Shown: piece by piece, positions 25,701 to 37,700 of the stretch | How the letters are laid out: every line of letters starts with the position of its first letter | Numbering within the stretch: the stretch's first letter is position 1 | DNA from: Acanthornis magna | Lineage: Eukaryota; Chordata; Aves; Passeriformes; Acanthizidae | DNA: 64,000 nt | Direction: 5' to 3' | NCBI GenBank assembly: GCA_036785705.1 | Contig: JAWUZG010000070.1 | Span: forward strand, 6,087,001-6,151,000 | The notes under the pieces: generated by a model | What the model was told of the DNA's origin: nothing | Database searches by the model: none | What the model saw: the letters and a program-made list of their open reading frames with translations, nothing else | Program-made: the position numbers and the translations under genes

Positions 25701-28700
25701 TATGAGAATTGCTCATTTGAGTCAAGTTTTTTTTCCATTGTTTTCTCAAAAATCTGTTCTCTGAATTAATAAAAAATATAATAGTAACCAAGTACCATTA
25801 AAAATGCAGCCCAGTGCTCTACATATCTTTGAGATTCATACTGTGTGAACACAAGCTGGAAGAGAATTCCAAGAGAAGGGAAAAACTCAGTGTGGTAGGA
25901 AGCCAGAGGTAGTCCATACAACGTGCTGCAGTGAGCACACAGTCAGTTCTTATCAAATCACACAGGGATGTGTGCACATACACCCACCAAGGGTCAAACT
26001 CTGGTCCCAATTAATCTCTCTTCACAGGGCTCTGTGGTCACTGATTTGCTATGAATTACTATAAGTTAACACTGAAATCTTGAATAGCAAAACTTAGTAT
26101 CAGGAAGTAATATTGATATTAAATCCTCATTTTATTTTGCAAAACTGTCATTCTTTTATTTCAGAAAATAGTACTTTTGTAAAACTGTCATTCTTTTATT
26201 TCAGAAAACAGTACTTCTTCTAATTATATTCTGCAGATGCAGTTAAGAGATGCATCAACCTTTTGGAGTAACATTTAATGCATTAGCCCAGGGAAATCAG
26301 AACTAGAGGATGCCTCCAGCAGGCAGTTTTGAGAGTATGTCTGGTTATATCTTCAAATATCCAAAAGCTCAGTCAGCTACTCATGTGTTAGAAATCTGTC
26401 TGTGTTAAACAACTGTGCTTGGGAGTCCCCAGGAGTGTCATTTATGACAGGCATTGAAATTTGAAAGAGTAAAACAGTGAAGACAGATGGAGAGTCAGAA
26501 GAAAATCTGACTGTCTGTATTGATACCCATCATCATGGTGGTCTGAAGATTTTAGGAAATGGTTATTATCTTAAGGCAGCAGGCTGCCTTTTGAAATACT
26601 GATCCAATTTTTCTCCCTTGGTTTTCCTTTCAAACAGCTACAGGCTTACGGGTGGCAATTCCCAGTTCACAATCAACCCTTCTACGGGCCAGATCATCAC
26701 CAGCGCTCTCCTCGACCGAGAGGCGAGGGAGAACTACACCTTGGTGGTGGTGGCGAGCGACGGGGGCTTGCCCAGGGCCCTCTCCAGTTCCACCAGCGTG
26801 CTCGTGTCCGTGGCCGATGTGAACGACAACCCTCCCAAATTCCAGCACCACCCCTACGTCACCCACGTCCCGTCACCCACCCCTTCAGGTAACCTGATCA
26901 GTGGCAGTGCTGGGGATAAAAGCACTTCTGTAAACGTAGAATCATGGAATGGTTTGGGTTTGAAGGGACCTTAAAGATCATCTGGTACCAGCCCACCTGC
27001 CATGGGCGGGGACGCCTTCCACTAGACCAGGTTACTCAAAGTCCCCTCCCAACCTGGCCTTGAACACTTCCACTCTGGACAATATCTTAATGAAATGCAA
27101 ATCTGTGCCACAAGAAGTGTTTCTGAGGTGTTCCTCTGCAGCTGTTTTCCTGGTATTATCTTTGTGTTGCATGGGAATGAGGAACAACAAACCTCAAATT
27201 ACCATCCACAATTTTGCAGGTTTTTTCTATTGTGTTCATTCCATCCAAATTCAATTATGTTCCTGTAGTTACGTAAAGTGGACATACCGTAAATGAGCAC
27301 CCACTCCAAAAAGTGATTATTTTGCCACGGTTAGGAAGACAATGGCCTCTTTTTATTTCTGAAAGTCTCCTCTGAGCAATTCTTAAAGGGGATTTTGACA
27401 ACCCCTTCCAAAATGCTGTGTGTATGTCAGATGTTAATTATGTTGCCTTTCTCTGAGCCAAGTGGTGAGGTAAAATAAAATAAAAGTAAATCCAAGCAGC
27501 AATCTTCCTTTTGTGGAGCCTACACCCAAATTAAAGTTACTTCACTCAAAACAGGAGTTAATTTCTGATTCAGTTCAGATTTCATGTTTTCACATGCATA
27601 CGCATACATGGATATGGGATGCTGACAGAGAGGATTCCATGACAAATGGTTACAAAACAAATTTTCTTATAACAGAAAAAAAGGGCTTATTTCCATGTCT
27701 TGGATTTTGTCTCTAAATTTTAAACAATTGCAAATACTTCTCCTTTTTATGGAAGAATGAATTTGTTTACAGTTCTTCCCTGTTTCCAGAACAACATTAT
27801 GAAATTGTTTTATTATTACATTGGTGAAACTTTGTGTATTCTAACTACAGCACAGTGCCTTTGCCTGGTTGGTTTTGAGTGGTTTCTTTACACGCTTTTC
27901 ATGAGGAATATACATAGGTTGACCTGATGTTTTCTGACAATATCTTTTTGGGTGTTTTTTGTCTGGAATCTCTTATAACTAGAAACTTAAGCTATGTTTA
28001 CTCTGTTTTTAACTCCGCAAAAACCTAGGGATGCATCCACTTTCTTATTTACAACTTCCTTTTCTTTTTGGTTTTTTAAAATTGAGTTTAAAAGGGGGAA
28101 CTAGTAACGATATTAATATAATTTGGATAATTAAAGCACAAAATCTTCATTTGTTCCTGTCCCACTTCTCATAGGGGTTTGAATACTGTTCTTGTCTAAA
28201 TATTCCTGCCCCTGGAGTACAAATCACTGCACATGACAGATAGTGACATGAAGTATAGTTTTAAGGGATACTGTCAAAGTCATTCCTGCCTGTAAATGAT
28301 TTTCCCTTCAGAGGTTGAAAACAGCATGATTTTTACACAAAACTGGGTATTTTCTAAATTTTAGTGGCAGTAAAACATCAACAGTGTTATGCAAATTGGT
28401 TGGACAGTGTCAAATTTGAAAAACATGCTATGCATTAGATTGTAAAGTCCGGTGGGAAAGAACACCCTGGGTTCTCCTTGCAGATGGGCAAATACAGAGG
28501 TTAAATGCAAATAGTGCCCATACAGTCAAGCTTATTGTGAGGTATAAATTCCAAAGACCTGAAATGTCTGGATGTAGTCATGTTATTGTACTCGTGCAGT
28601 AGCTTCATATTTCTATTTTGCCCCTTTCTCAGAGGACCAGTGTGCTTTTAAAAATGCAGGCTTCTTAGTTACTGTCCTTGGAATACTCTCAGAAAATTAG

Positions 28701-31700
28701 GAGTAAGAAGCTAGTGGGGAGAAAGGAGCAGCACCTGGGGAACAGGAAGAAAAGGGATTAAGGGAAGGTGGGTATGTAAGGTAAATGTCCGTGAGTGCTG
28801 CCTGTTCACTTACGTAACCTTAATAGTTCTTGAATTCCAGGGTGGAGCTTTTTCATGGATAAATAAGGTAAGAGTAATTTTAAAAATCAAAATAGCATTC
28901 AATCTTATTGGGTTTATGGCCTTTATAGTGTGAATGGTCTAGAAGCAGAATGCTAGACCTCCAAAAGGCTGCAGGTCTGTTTCCCAGTGCAGTTACTGAG
29001 ACCTCTCTGTCCATCTTTCTGAATGCAGTGTCTTATTTTTCAACTCCATGTTTTTTGATTATGTGCATGTCTTGTGGACTCACAGACCCAGGACCTGCCC
29101 CATGTTGAACTCACCATCTTGTGAAAAAAGCAGTTCATGTTTGGAGCAGTGTAAGGAAGAGGGTGCTGCTCCAGGATGTGCTTCCAAGTGAAAAGCTGGC
29201 ATCACGTTTCTCCCAATCAGTGCATTCATTAAAGGGCTAACCTAACTTTTGTTCTCCATTTCAGGCTCATTCGTGTTTGCTGTGACTGTCACTGATGCGG
29301 ATGCTGGCTCCAACGCCGAGCTCCATTATTCCCTTGTGGGGAAGAACTCTGAGAAATTCCACATTGATCCCGCAAGGGGGGCAATCCTGGCTGCAAAACC
29401 ACTGGCGGGAGAATCCGAAGTCACCATTTCTGTTCACGTGAGGGATGGCGGCCGGTACCCCAAGACAGACTCTACCACGGTCACCGTGAGGTTTGTGGAC
29501 AAAGCCGAATTTCCTCATGTTCAGGCGGATCAGGAGACCTTCACGTTTCCTGAAAACCAAGCAGTCGGGACGCTTGTCACCACTGTCTCTGGATCTTCAG
29601 CCAGAGGGGGCTCCTTATCTTACTACATTGCCAGCGGTAACCTGGGCAGCACCTTCCTGGTGGACCAAGTGACAGGACAGCTTTCTATCGGGCGGGCTTT
29701 GGATTTCGAAGCCATACAGAAATACGTGGTGTGGATTGAGGCCAGAGACACGGGCTTTCCCCCCTTTTCCTCGTACAAGAAATTGGAAGTATTGGTGATT
29801 GATGTCAATGATAACGCGCCGGAGTTCGAGCAAGATCCCTTCATTGCAGAAATCGCGGAGAACCTGTCCCCACGGAAAATACTGCCCGTGGTTGCTGTCG
29901 ACAGGGACAGTGGTCTAAATGGGCAGCTAAATTATGAAATAATTGAGGGCAACACTGAAAATAGTTTCAGTATCAATCGAGCCACTGGTGAGATCAGAAG
30001 CGTCAGGCCCTTGGACAGGGAGAAACTGTCTCAGTACACACTAACCATAAAAGCTTCGGATAAAGGCACTCCGCTCCAGAGCACAATTGTCAAAGTTATA
30101 ATTAATATTTTAGATGAAAATGACAATGCTCCGAGGTTTTCCCAGATATTCAGTGCTTCTGTGCCTGAAAATGCCCCTCTGGGTTTTACAGTAACCCGAG
30201 TCACAACATCAGATGAAGACATTGGGGTGAACGCAGTCAGCAGGTACTCCATAAGGGATACGAGTCTCCCGTTTACCATAAATCCCAGCACTGGGGACAT
30301 CACCATCAGCAGACCACTGAACAGGGAGGACACCGACCGCTACAGAATCAGGGTCTCTGCGCATGACTCAGGGTGGACAGTGAGCACAGATGTCACCATA
30401 TTTGTCACGGATGTCAATGACAACGCCCCACGATTTACAAAACCATCCTATTACCTGGAGTGTCCCGAGCTTCCTGGGATTGGGCTGAAGGTCACCCAGG
30501 TTTCAGCCACTGATCCAGATGAAGGTTCAAACGGCCAGGTCTTCTACTTCATAAAATCCCAGTCCGAGTTTTTCCGCATTAATGCAACCACAGGGGAGAT
30601 TTTCAACAAGCAGTATTTGAGGTACCAAAACTCCAGTGGTTCCAGCAATGTCAACATCAATAGGCACAGTTTCATCGTGACATCCTCAGACCGGGGCAGC
30701 CCCCCGCTAATGAGCGAGACCACCGTCACCATTAACATAGTAGACAGCAATGACAACGCACCGCTCTTCCTTGCTCCTAAATATTTCACTCCTGTTACTA
30801 AGAATGTGAGGGTTGGCACAAACTTAATTAAAGTTACTGCAGTGGACGACAAGGACTTTGGCTTGAATTCTGAAGTGGAGTACTTCATCTCTGATGAGAG
30901 CAAAACGAATAAATTCAGACTGGACAGGAGTACAGGCTGGATTTCTGTGTCATCTTCACTCATGGCTGATTTGAACAAAAACTTCCTGTTTAAAGTGAAA
31001 GCCAAGGACAAGGGTAATCCCCCACTCTCATCCGAGGTAGCTGTTGAAATAGTAGTGACAGAAGAAAATTACCACACGCCTGAGTTTTCCCAGAGCCGTA
31101 TGAGTGTTACTATCCCGGAGAGTCACTCTGTTGGAACGGTGGTCAGGACAGTTTCAGCACGAGACAGAGATGCTGCTATGAACGGGTTAATCAGATACAA
31201 CATTTCTTCTGGAAATGAAGCTGGAATTTTTGCCATTAATGCAACCACTGGTACACTGACACTAGCCAAACCACTTGATTTTGAGTTACACCAAAAGCAC
31301 GAGCTGGTTGTTACTGCCACAGATGGAGGATGGGTGTCCAGAACAGGCTACTGCAGTGTCACTGTTAATGTCATTGATGTCAATGATAATTCCCCAGCAT
31401 TCAGCCCTGAGGACTACTTCCCCACCGTGTTAGAAAATGCTCCCAGTGGGACAACTGTTATTTGTTTAAACGCCACTGATGCTGACTCTGGATCTAACGC
31501 TGTGATTGCATATGCCATTCAGTCCTCAGACAGTGACCTCTTTGTCATTGACCCCAACACGGGAACCATCACCACCCAGGGATTCTTAGATTATGAAACA
31601 AAGCAGAGTTACCATTTAACAGTAAAGGCTTTTAATGTTCCAGATGAGGAGAGGTGCAGCTTTGCTACTGTCAACATCCAGTTAGAAGGGACAAATGAAT

Positions 31701-34700
31701 ATGTGCCCCGTTTTGTGTCCAAGCTTTATTATTTTGAGGTTTCAGAGGCAGCCTCCAAAGGTACTGTTGTAGGTGAAGTTTTTGCAAGTGATCGTGATAT
31801 GGGAATTGATGGAGAAGTCCACTACCTCATCTTTGGCAATAGCAGAAAGAAGGGCTTCCAGATAGATGAGAAGAGTGGCCAGATCTACGTTTCAGGACCT
31901 CTTGACAGAGAAAAGGAAGAACGAATTTCTTTGAAAGTCCTTGCGAAAAATTTGGGGAGTATTCGTGGTGCAGATATCGATGAAGTAACTGTTAATATCA
32001 CAATCCTGGATGCCAACGATCCTCCTGTTTTCACCTTGGGAACCTACAACATACGAATCAGTGAGGGTGTTCCTCCAGGCACCCATGTCACGTTCGTCAG
32101 TGCCTTTGATTCAGATTCTGTCCCCAGCTGGAGCCGGTTTTCCTATTTCATCGGGTCTGGCAATGAGAACAGCGCCTTCTCCATCAACCCGCAGACGGGA
32201 CAGGTGACGGTCACTGCCGAGCTGGATCGAGAAACGCTGCCTGTCTACAACCTGTCTGTGCTGGCCATCGATTCGGGAACGCCGTCTGCGACAGGAAGTG
32301 CCTCTCTGTTGGTAACTTTGGAAGATATCAATGACAATGGCCCTACCTTGTCCACCAGCCAAGGAGAAGTCCTGGAGAATAACCGCGCAGGAACTCTGGT
32401 GATGACGCTTCAGTCATCAGATCCTGATCTCCCTCCCAACCAAGGTCCTTTCACATATTACTTGCTCAGCACTGGCCCTGCCACCAGCTACTTCAGCCTC
32501 AGCACCGCTGGCATCCTGACAACGACGAGGGAGATTGACAGGGAGCAAATCAGCGATTTCTACCTGTCAGTGATTACAAGAGACTCTGGCGTTCCTCAGA
32601 TGTCTTCCACAGGAACTGTGCAGATCAAGGTAATAGACCAAAACGACAACCCATCTCAGCCCAGAACAGTAGAAATCTTTGTTCATTATTATGGCAACCT
32701 CTTCCCAGGTGGAATTTTGGGCAACGTAAAGCCACAGGATCCAGATGTGCTAGACAGCTTCCAGTGCTCCCTCACCTCAGGAGTCACCAGCCTCTTCAGC
32801 ATTCCCGGGGGCACCTGTGAGCTGCACTCGCAGGCAAGGTCCACAGATGGCACGTTTGACCTGGCCGTCCTCAGCAATGATGGGTTACACGGCGCCGTCA
32901 CCAGCAGCGTCCGGATTTTCTTCGCGGGCTTCAGCAACGCCACCATCGACAACAGCATCCTCCTTCGCCTGAGCGCCCACAGCGTGCGGGACTTCCTGAC
33001 CAACCACTACCTGCACTTCCTGCGCATCGCCAGCTCCCAGCTGACGGGGCTGGGCACAGCCATCCAGCTCTACGGGCTCTATGAGGACAGCAACCACACC
33101 TTCCTGATGGCGGCCATCAAGCGTGGCAACAACCAGTATGTCAACCCCAGTGGCGTGGCCACCTTCTTCGAGAGCATCAAGGATGTCCTCTTCCGCCAGA
33201 GCGGGGTGCGGGTCGAAGCCGTGGACCACGACTGGTGCCTGCAGAGCCCCTGCCAAAACGGAGGGAGCTGCCTGAGGAGGCTGGCAGTGGGCCCGGCTCT
33301 GAGGACCCATGAGAGCATCCCCGTCATCATCGTGGCCAACGAGCCCCTGCGGCCCTTCGTGTGCAGATGCTTGCCAGGCTACGATGGGAGCCTGTGCGAG
33401 ACCAACATCGACGAGTGCCTCCCGTCGCCCTGCCACAATGACGGCACGTGTCACAATCTGGTGGGGGGCTTCTCCTGCAGCTGCCCAGAGGGTTTCACTG
33501 GCATGGCTTGCGAGAGGGACATCAACGAGTGCCTTTCGAACCCCTGCAAAAATGGTGCCGCCTGCCAGAACTTCCCAGGAAGCTTCAACTGCGTTTGTAA
33601 AACCGGGTACACAGGTACGCTTTTACTCCTCTATACCTTAAAGTACAGAAAAGGTGGTGAGAGTGTGGAGATGTGCCTTCTCAGCACGAGATTGTCCGAA
33701 TACAGGCATCCCCAGTAGATGAAGAGGTCATGCAAAATGAGGTATTAATAGTGTGAAAGCTCCGAGGAGTGGGTGCCCATGATACTATGTTATTTTAGCT
33801 CTGCCCCCAGGCAAATCTCTCTTACCTGATTTGCATTAGAACAGAAAGATTTTTATGAGCTCTATTTAAATTTATTAAATGTGTAGAAACCATTTCCAAT
33901 GCTTAAATATGATTTTTCTGTACGTGTTATTGTTACGCATGTTGTGGGAGCATTTCAAGTCCGTTAGAAGTGTGCCAAGCAAGAAAATCAGCCTATGCCC
34001 CAAATTACTTGCAGGACAGAAAACAGATGAAGAATATGGGAAAAAACATAATTCAGGCAAAATGGGCAACCTCTCTGTTCTGTATTTTGTCCTTTTGTCA
34101 TTTATTTTTCTCATTAAGCGCAGAAATGTCTGCAGCATTCCTACCCCTTCTGAGTATTTTTTTCTCTAATATTTATTACACATTCAAACACAGCAGCATT
34201 GTAACCCTAGAAAAGCAGGCTGGTCTTCGCTTCTGCTCTGAGTAGGACATTTAAGGAAGGTCTGAACAATTTTAACCAGTACTTATAGCCACTTTGTACA
34301 GAAATCAGGCAGAAAAATCTAACCAGCGGAGATTAGGTAAGGCTTTCAGTGCCTTTGCTAAGGAGTGTTTCTGTATTGCAGAAGACCCAGGGCAGCCCAG
34401 ATCAGCACAGCTGTGTCCATTCTGGTGTGGGACTTGCCACCACCACCACCACCACCACAGCTCACCTGTAACCCATGGAGGGATCAGTGATCCATTGTTC
34501 CTTTGGGTGTTTTTCTTAAACCAGATCAGTGCAGGAGAGAATAGAGGAGAAGGTTAATTAATTTCAAAACAAAGGTGTAACTACTTAATTTAAATCACAA
34601 CTGCAGCAGTGGGTACATATTCAGTGCAATATCTAGGACACTGATGAGATATTTCACATGAACCTCACAAATGTGCTCCTGAGCCTCAGGTCAGGAGCAA

Positions 34701-37700
34701 TTGTTGTTAATTGACCAGCAGTTCTAATTAAGTTACCAGTCCAGGGTTTTATTTCATGTTGTATTACCACATCAAATTATTTTGCCAGGAGCATGGCAAA
34801 ATAATTCTAGGGCACCTATGTCCTGTAACTCTTGAGGTCATTATCACCAGAGAGTACCAGAGAGTACATGGGCATATGTTTGCTGTTGCAGTGAAGCAAA
34901 ACACTTCATTAAATCCAGCAGCAAACTACAGTGAATGCCTCTAGACTATAATTTAAAACATTTATGAAACATCCAGCTGATTTCTTCTAGTATTAAAGCT
35001 CATACCTTAATGCTCAACCCTTATGTCAGCTAAAAATCAAGCTCTGCATGTGACAAGCTCAAAAAAAGATGAATATTTTTACTGAGAATGTGATGAGAGA
35101 CTTGTAGAGTTTGAAGTGTTGGATTTCTTTCATGCCATGAATTAAATGTGGCATCTGATAGGAGCTTTCTTAAACTCCTTGTCAACACAAATAACCTTAA
35201 AATAGACTGCCACTGAGGCAGACGTTTCTATTTGGGAGTCAGATGTTGTTTAATCAGTTGGCCATTGCAGAATCAAGAGTTATTAAAGTGTCCTGAGATT
35301 AATTGATCAAGACAGAAAACAAATGGCACCAGTGTAATCAAAAGACAAAATATCTTTGGAGTTTAATATCAACAGAGCTTCTTAGATAAGATCACAATTA
35401 ACACACAGTATATTTAGACATTTTATGTCTGCAAAAGCATATTTGAAATTCTGCAAATTTAATATTCAATAGGTTCTGCAAACAAATGTCAGTGTACTGA
35501 TTGTTTGAGAATACTTGACATAGAGGCTATTATGTCATTATTATACTGCCAACAGAAAGAGAGCACAGCTGCTTAGGCTCTTAATTTGCATGAATATGTG
35601 ATTAAAGATAGCCACAGTGGATGTAAAAATAAAGCCTCGAACTGTTTCTTCATGAATATAAGCCTTGAGTGCCTCAACAACAGCAATAAAGAGACATCCA
35701 AACTAGTGCATTTCTAATTCAGTTTGCCATATACATAGCTTTGCTCCTTCTATTGGAATGAAAATACAGTCTCATAATTGAATTTGCATGCTTGATAAAA
35801 AAATATTTACATGGTACTGCATACAAGTAGAAATTAGTATTTTCTGAGACAGCCTCTCTGTTCACTGTAAATTAGAGTACATGAGCTGTAGACCTTTATA
35901 ATGGTCTACCTGAAAACTGAGAGTTTTACTTTTCCTTGATTTATTATGTTTTGTCAGCTGCATTTTACTTCATCATACTGCAAAAGGTAATGTCGTTCTT
36001 TGCACTGGATAGGATTATAAAGACTGATTACCTCAGAGCAACATCATTAGGGTTTAAACAATCTGTTATAATTATATCTCTTAATGATGAACAGGTTTTG
36101 TTTTTAAAATAATCACTTTCTGGAGGGAATATGCTTGGTGATTTACAGTAGTTGTCTGCCCTTCCTTTGAACCCTTCATTTCCTGTTTTGCAGGATTCAT
36201 TAAGATGAAGGAATGTAGGTTTGTGAAGTTGTTTCAAATGCAAGATTAGAATATTAGAACAACCACTTTAAAAGATGGACACACAAAGAACCACAAAAAC
36301 TAAAACTCTCAAATCAGCTGAAATCTTAACTCAAGAGCGTTCAGCTGCTATCTGTTCCAGTTACATTTTTCAATTAAAAAAAAATATGAAGAAGTTAGAT
36401 TTCTGTGTAAGCCCCTGCTTGTGATAGCATCAGCTGGAGGTGATGAATGATAAATGTTGAATGCTGTCTGTTATCAATTATCCAGCATTCTCCTAATTTC
36501 CACGGTCTTCAGGAATGAAGATCTTTCTGATGCAGAAGTGAATACCTTGCATCTTTCAGTGTTTCATCTGAGAAGTGATCTATAGACTCAGCTAACTACA
36601 ATTTTCATCAAGGACGGTTTGGATGGGATTTTGAGCAACTTGGTCTAGCTGAAGGTGTCCCTGCTTATGGTGGAGGGGTTTGAACAAGATGGTTTTTAAG
36701 GACCTTTTGGACCCAAACCATTATATGATTCTATAATTCTCTTATTTTAAACACACTTGTGTTGGTTTCAAGAACTCTTCAGACAATAGTTAAACATGAA
36801 GAAGATGCTGTTCACTGGTTGAAGTAAGCGCAGCTGAAATAAACATCCATATTCTCTTGCTGACTCAGCGAATGTGTCGGCTTTGATGTTAGCTGAGAAA
36901 AAGGAGAGTATTTAGTTAGATTGAACTTCAAAATTCTGAGTAAGCCTTATTAGCTACACTTGCTTTTTGTGAAAACTAAGCAACATCACTGAGCTATTTT
37001 AAGCATGTCTGTCTCACTCTTGCTGTGTGCTCTCCTTCATAAGTCAAAGATCTCTACTACAGACCATAAATTGAAAACAAAGAAAACAGCAAAATCTCAC
37101 ATAAAAAGTTAGCTCATCCTTCAGTCATGCCCATTAGAGAATAAAACATAAATAAATACCCCCAAAGCATAATTAGATTCAGACACTGGAAAAGTTTCCT
37201 GGATTTATGGTGCATCTACAAGTTACGTATTAACCGCAGGAATCCTCCAGCGCCCCATTTCCATCCTGCTTGCAGTCACACATGGAGAGCTGCTGCTCAC
37301 ATGGAAGAACTACTTGCAAACTGTAGGTTAAACAGAAAAGTAGGGGAGCGGGGGAAAAGAGGTTTTCTTCATTAGATGACTCAAGTTGTGAAATTCTGAA
37401 AAAGGTAGCAGAGTTCATATAGGACAGTCCTGATTTTCTACAGTTTTAAACACTAGCAGCCTCTAAGGACTGCATATGGTGCATTCCTGTTAAGGGAAAT
37501 GTAAAATTATAAGATGTGTGTGACATACAAGAATGGACACCTTCTGAGCAAGCTCATGTTGTACTTTTAACTTAAACGTGTACATATGGTGTAAGAAATA
37601 ACATAATTCATTTTCAATGTAAAAAGAAGCATTAAGGCAGTCTTAGCCCTTGCTTTGTGCATATAGCCTGGCTGAGATGAAGTTCAGAAGTCTGGAAGAC

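Noticed and set aside
25988..26008. GGGTCAAACTCTGGTCCC, similar to the hairpin-element terminus at 20167
   Set aside because: Several mismatches and no matching inverted end nearby; at most a decayed fragment.
32885..33454. 189-codon minus-strand open frame opposite the end of exon 9
   Set aside because: Shadow of the GC-rich Fat-type/EGF coding segment.
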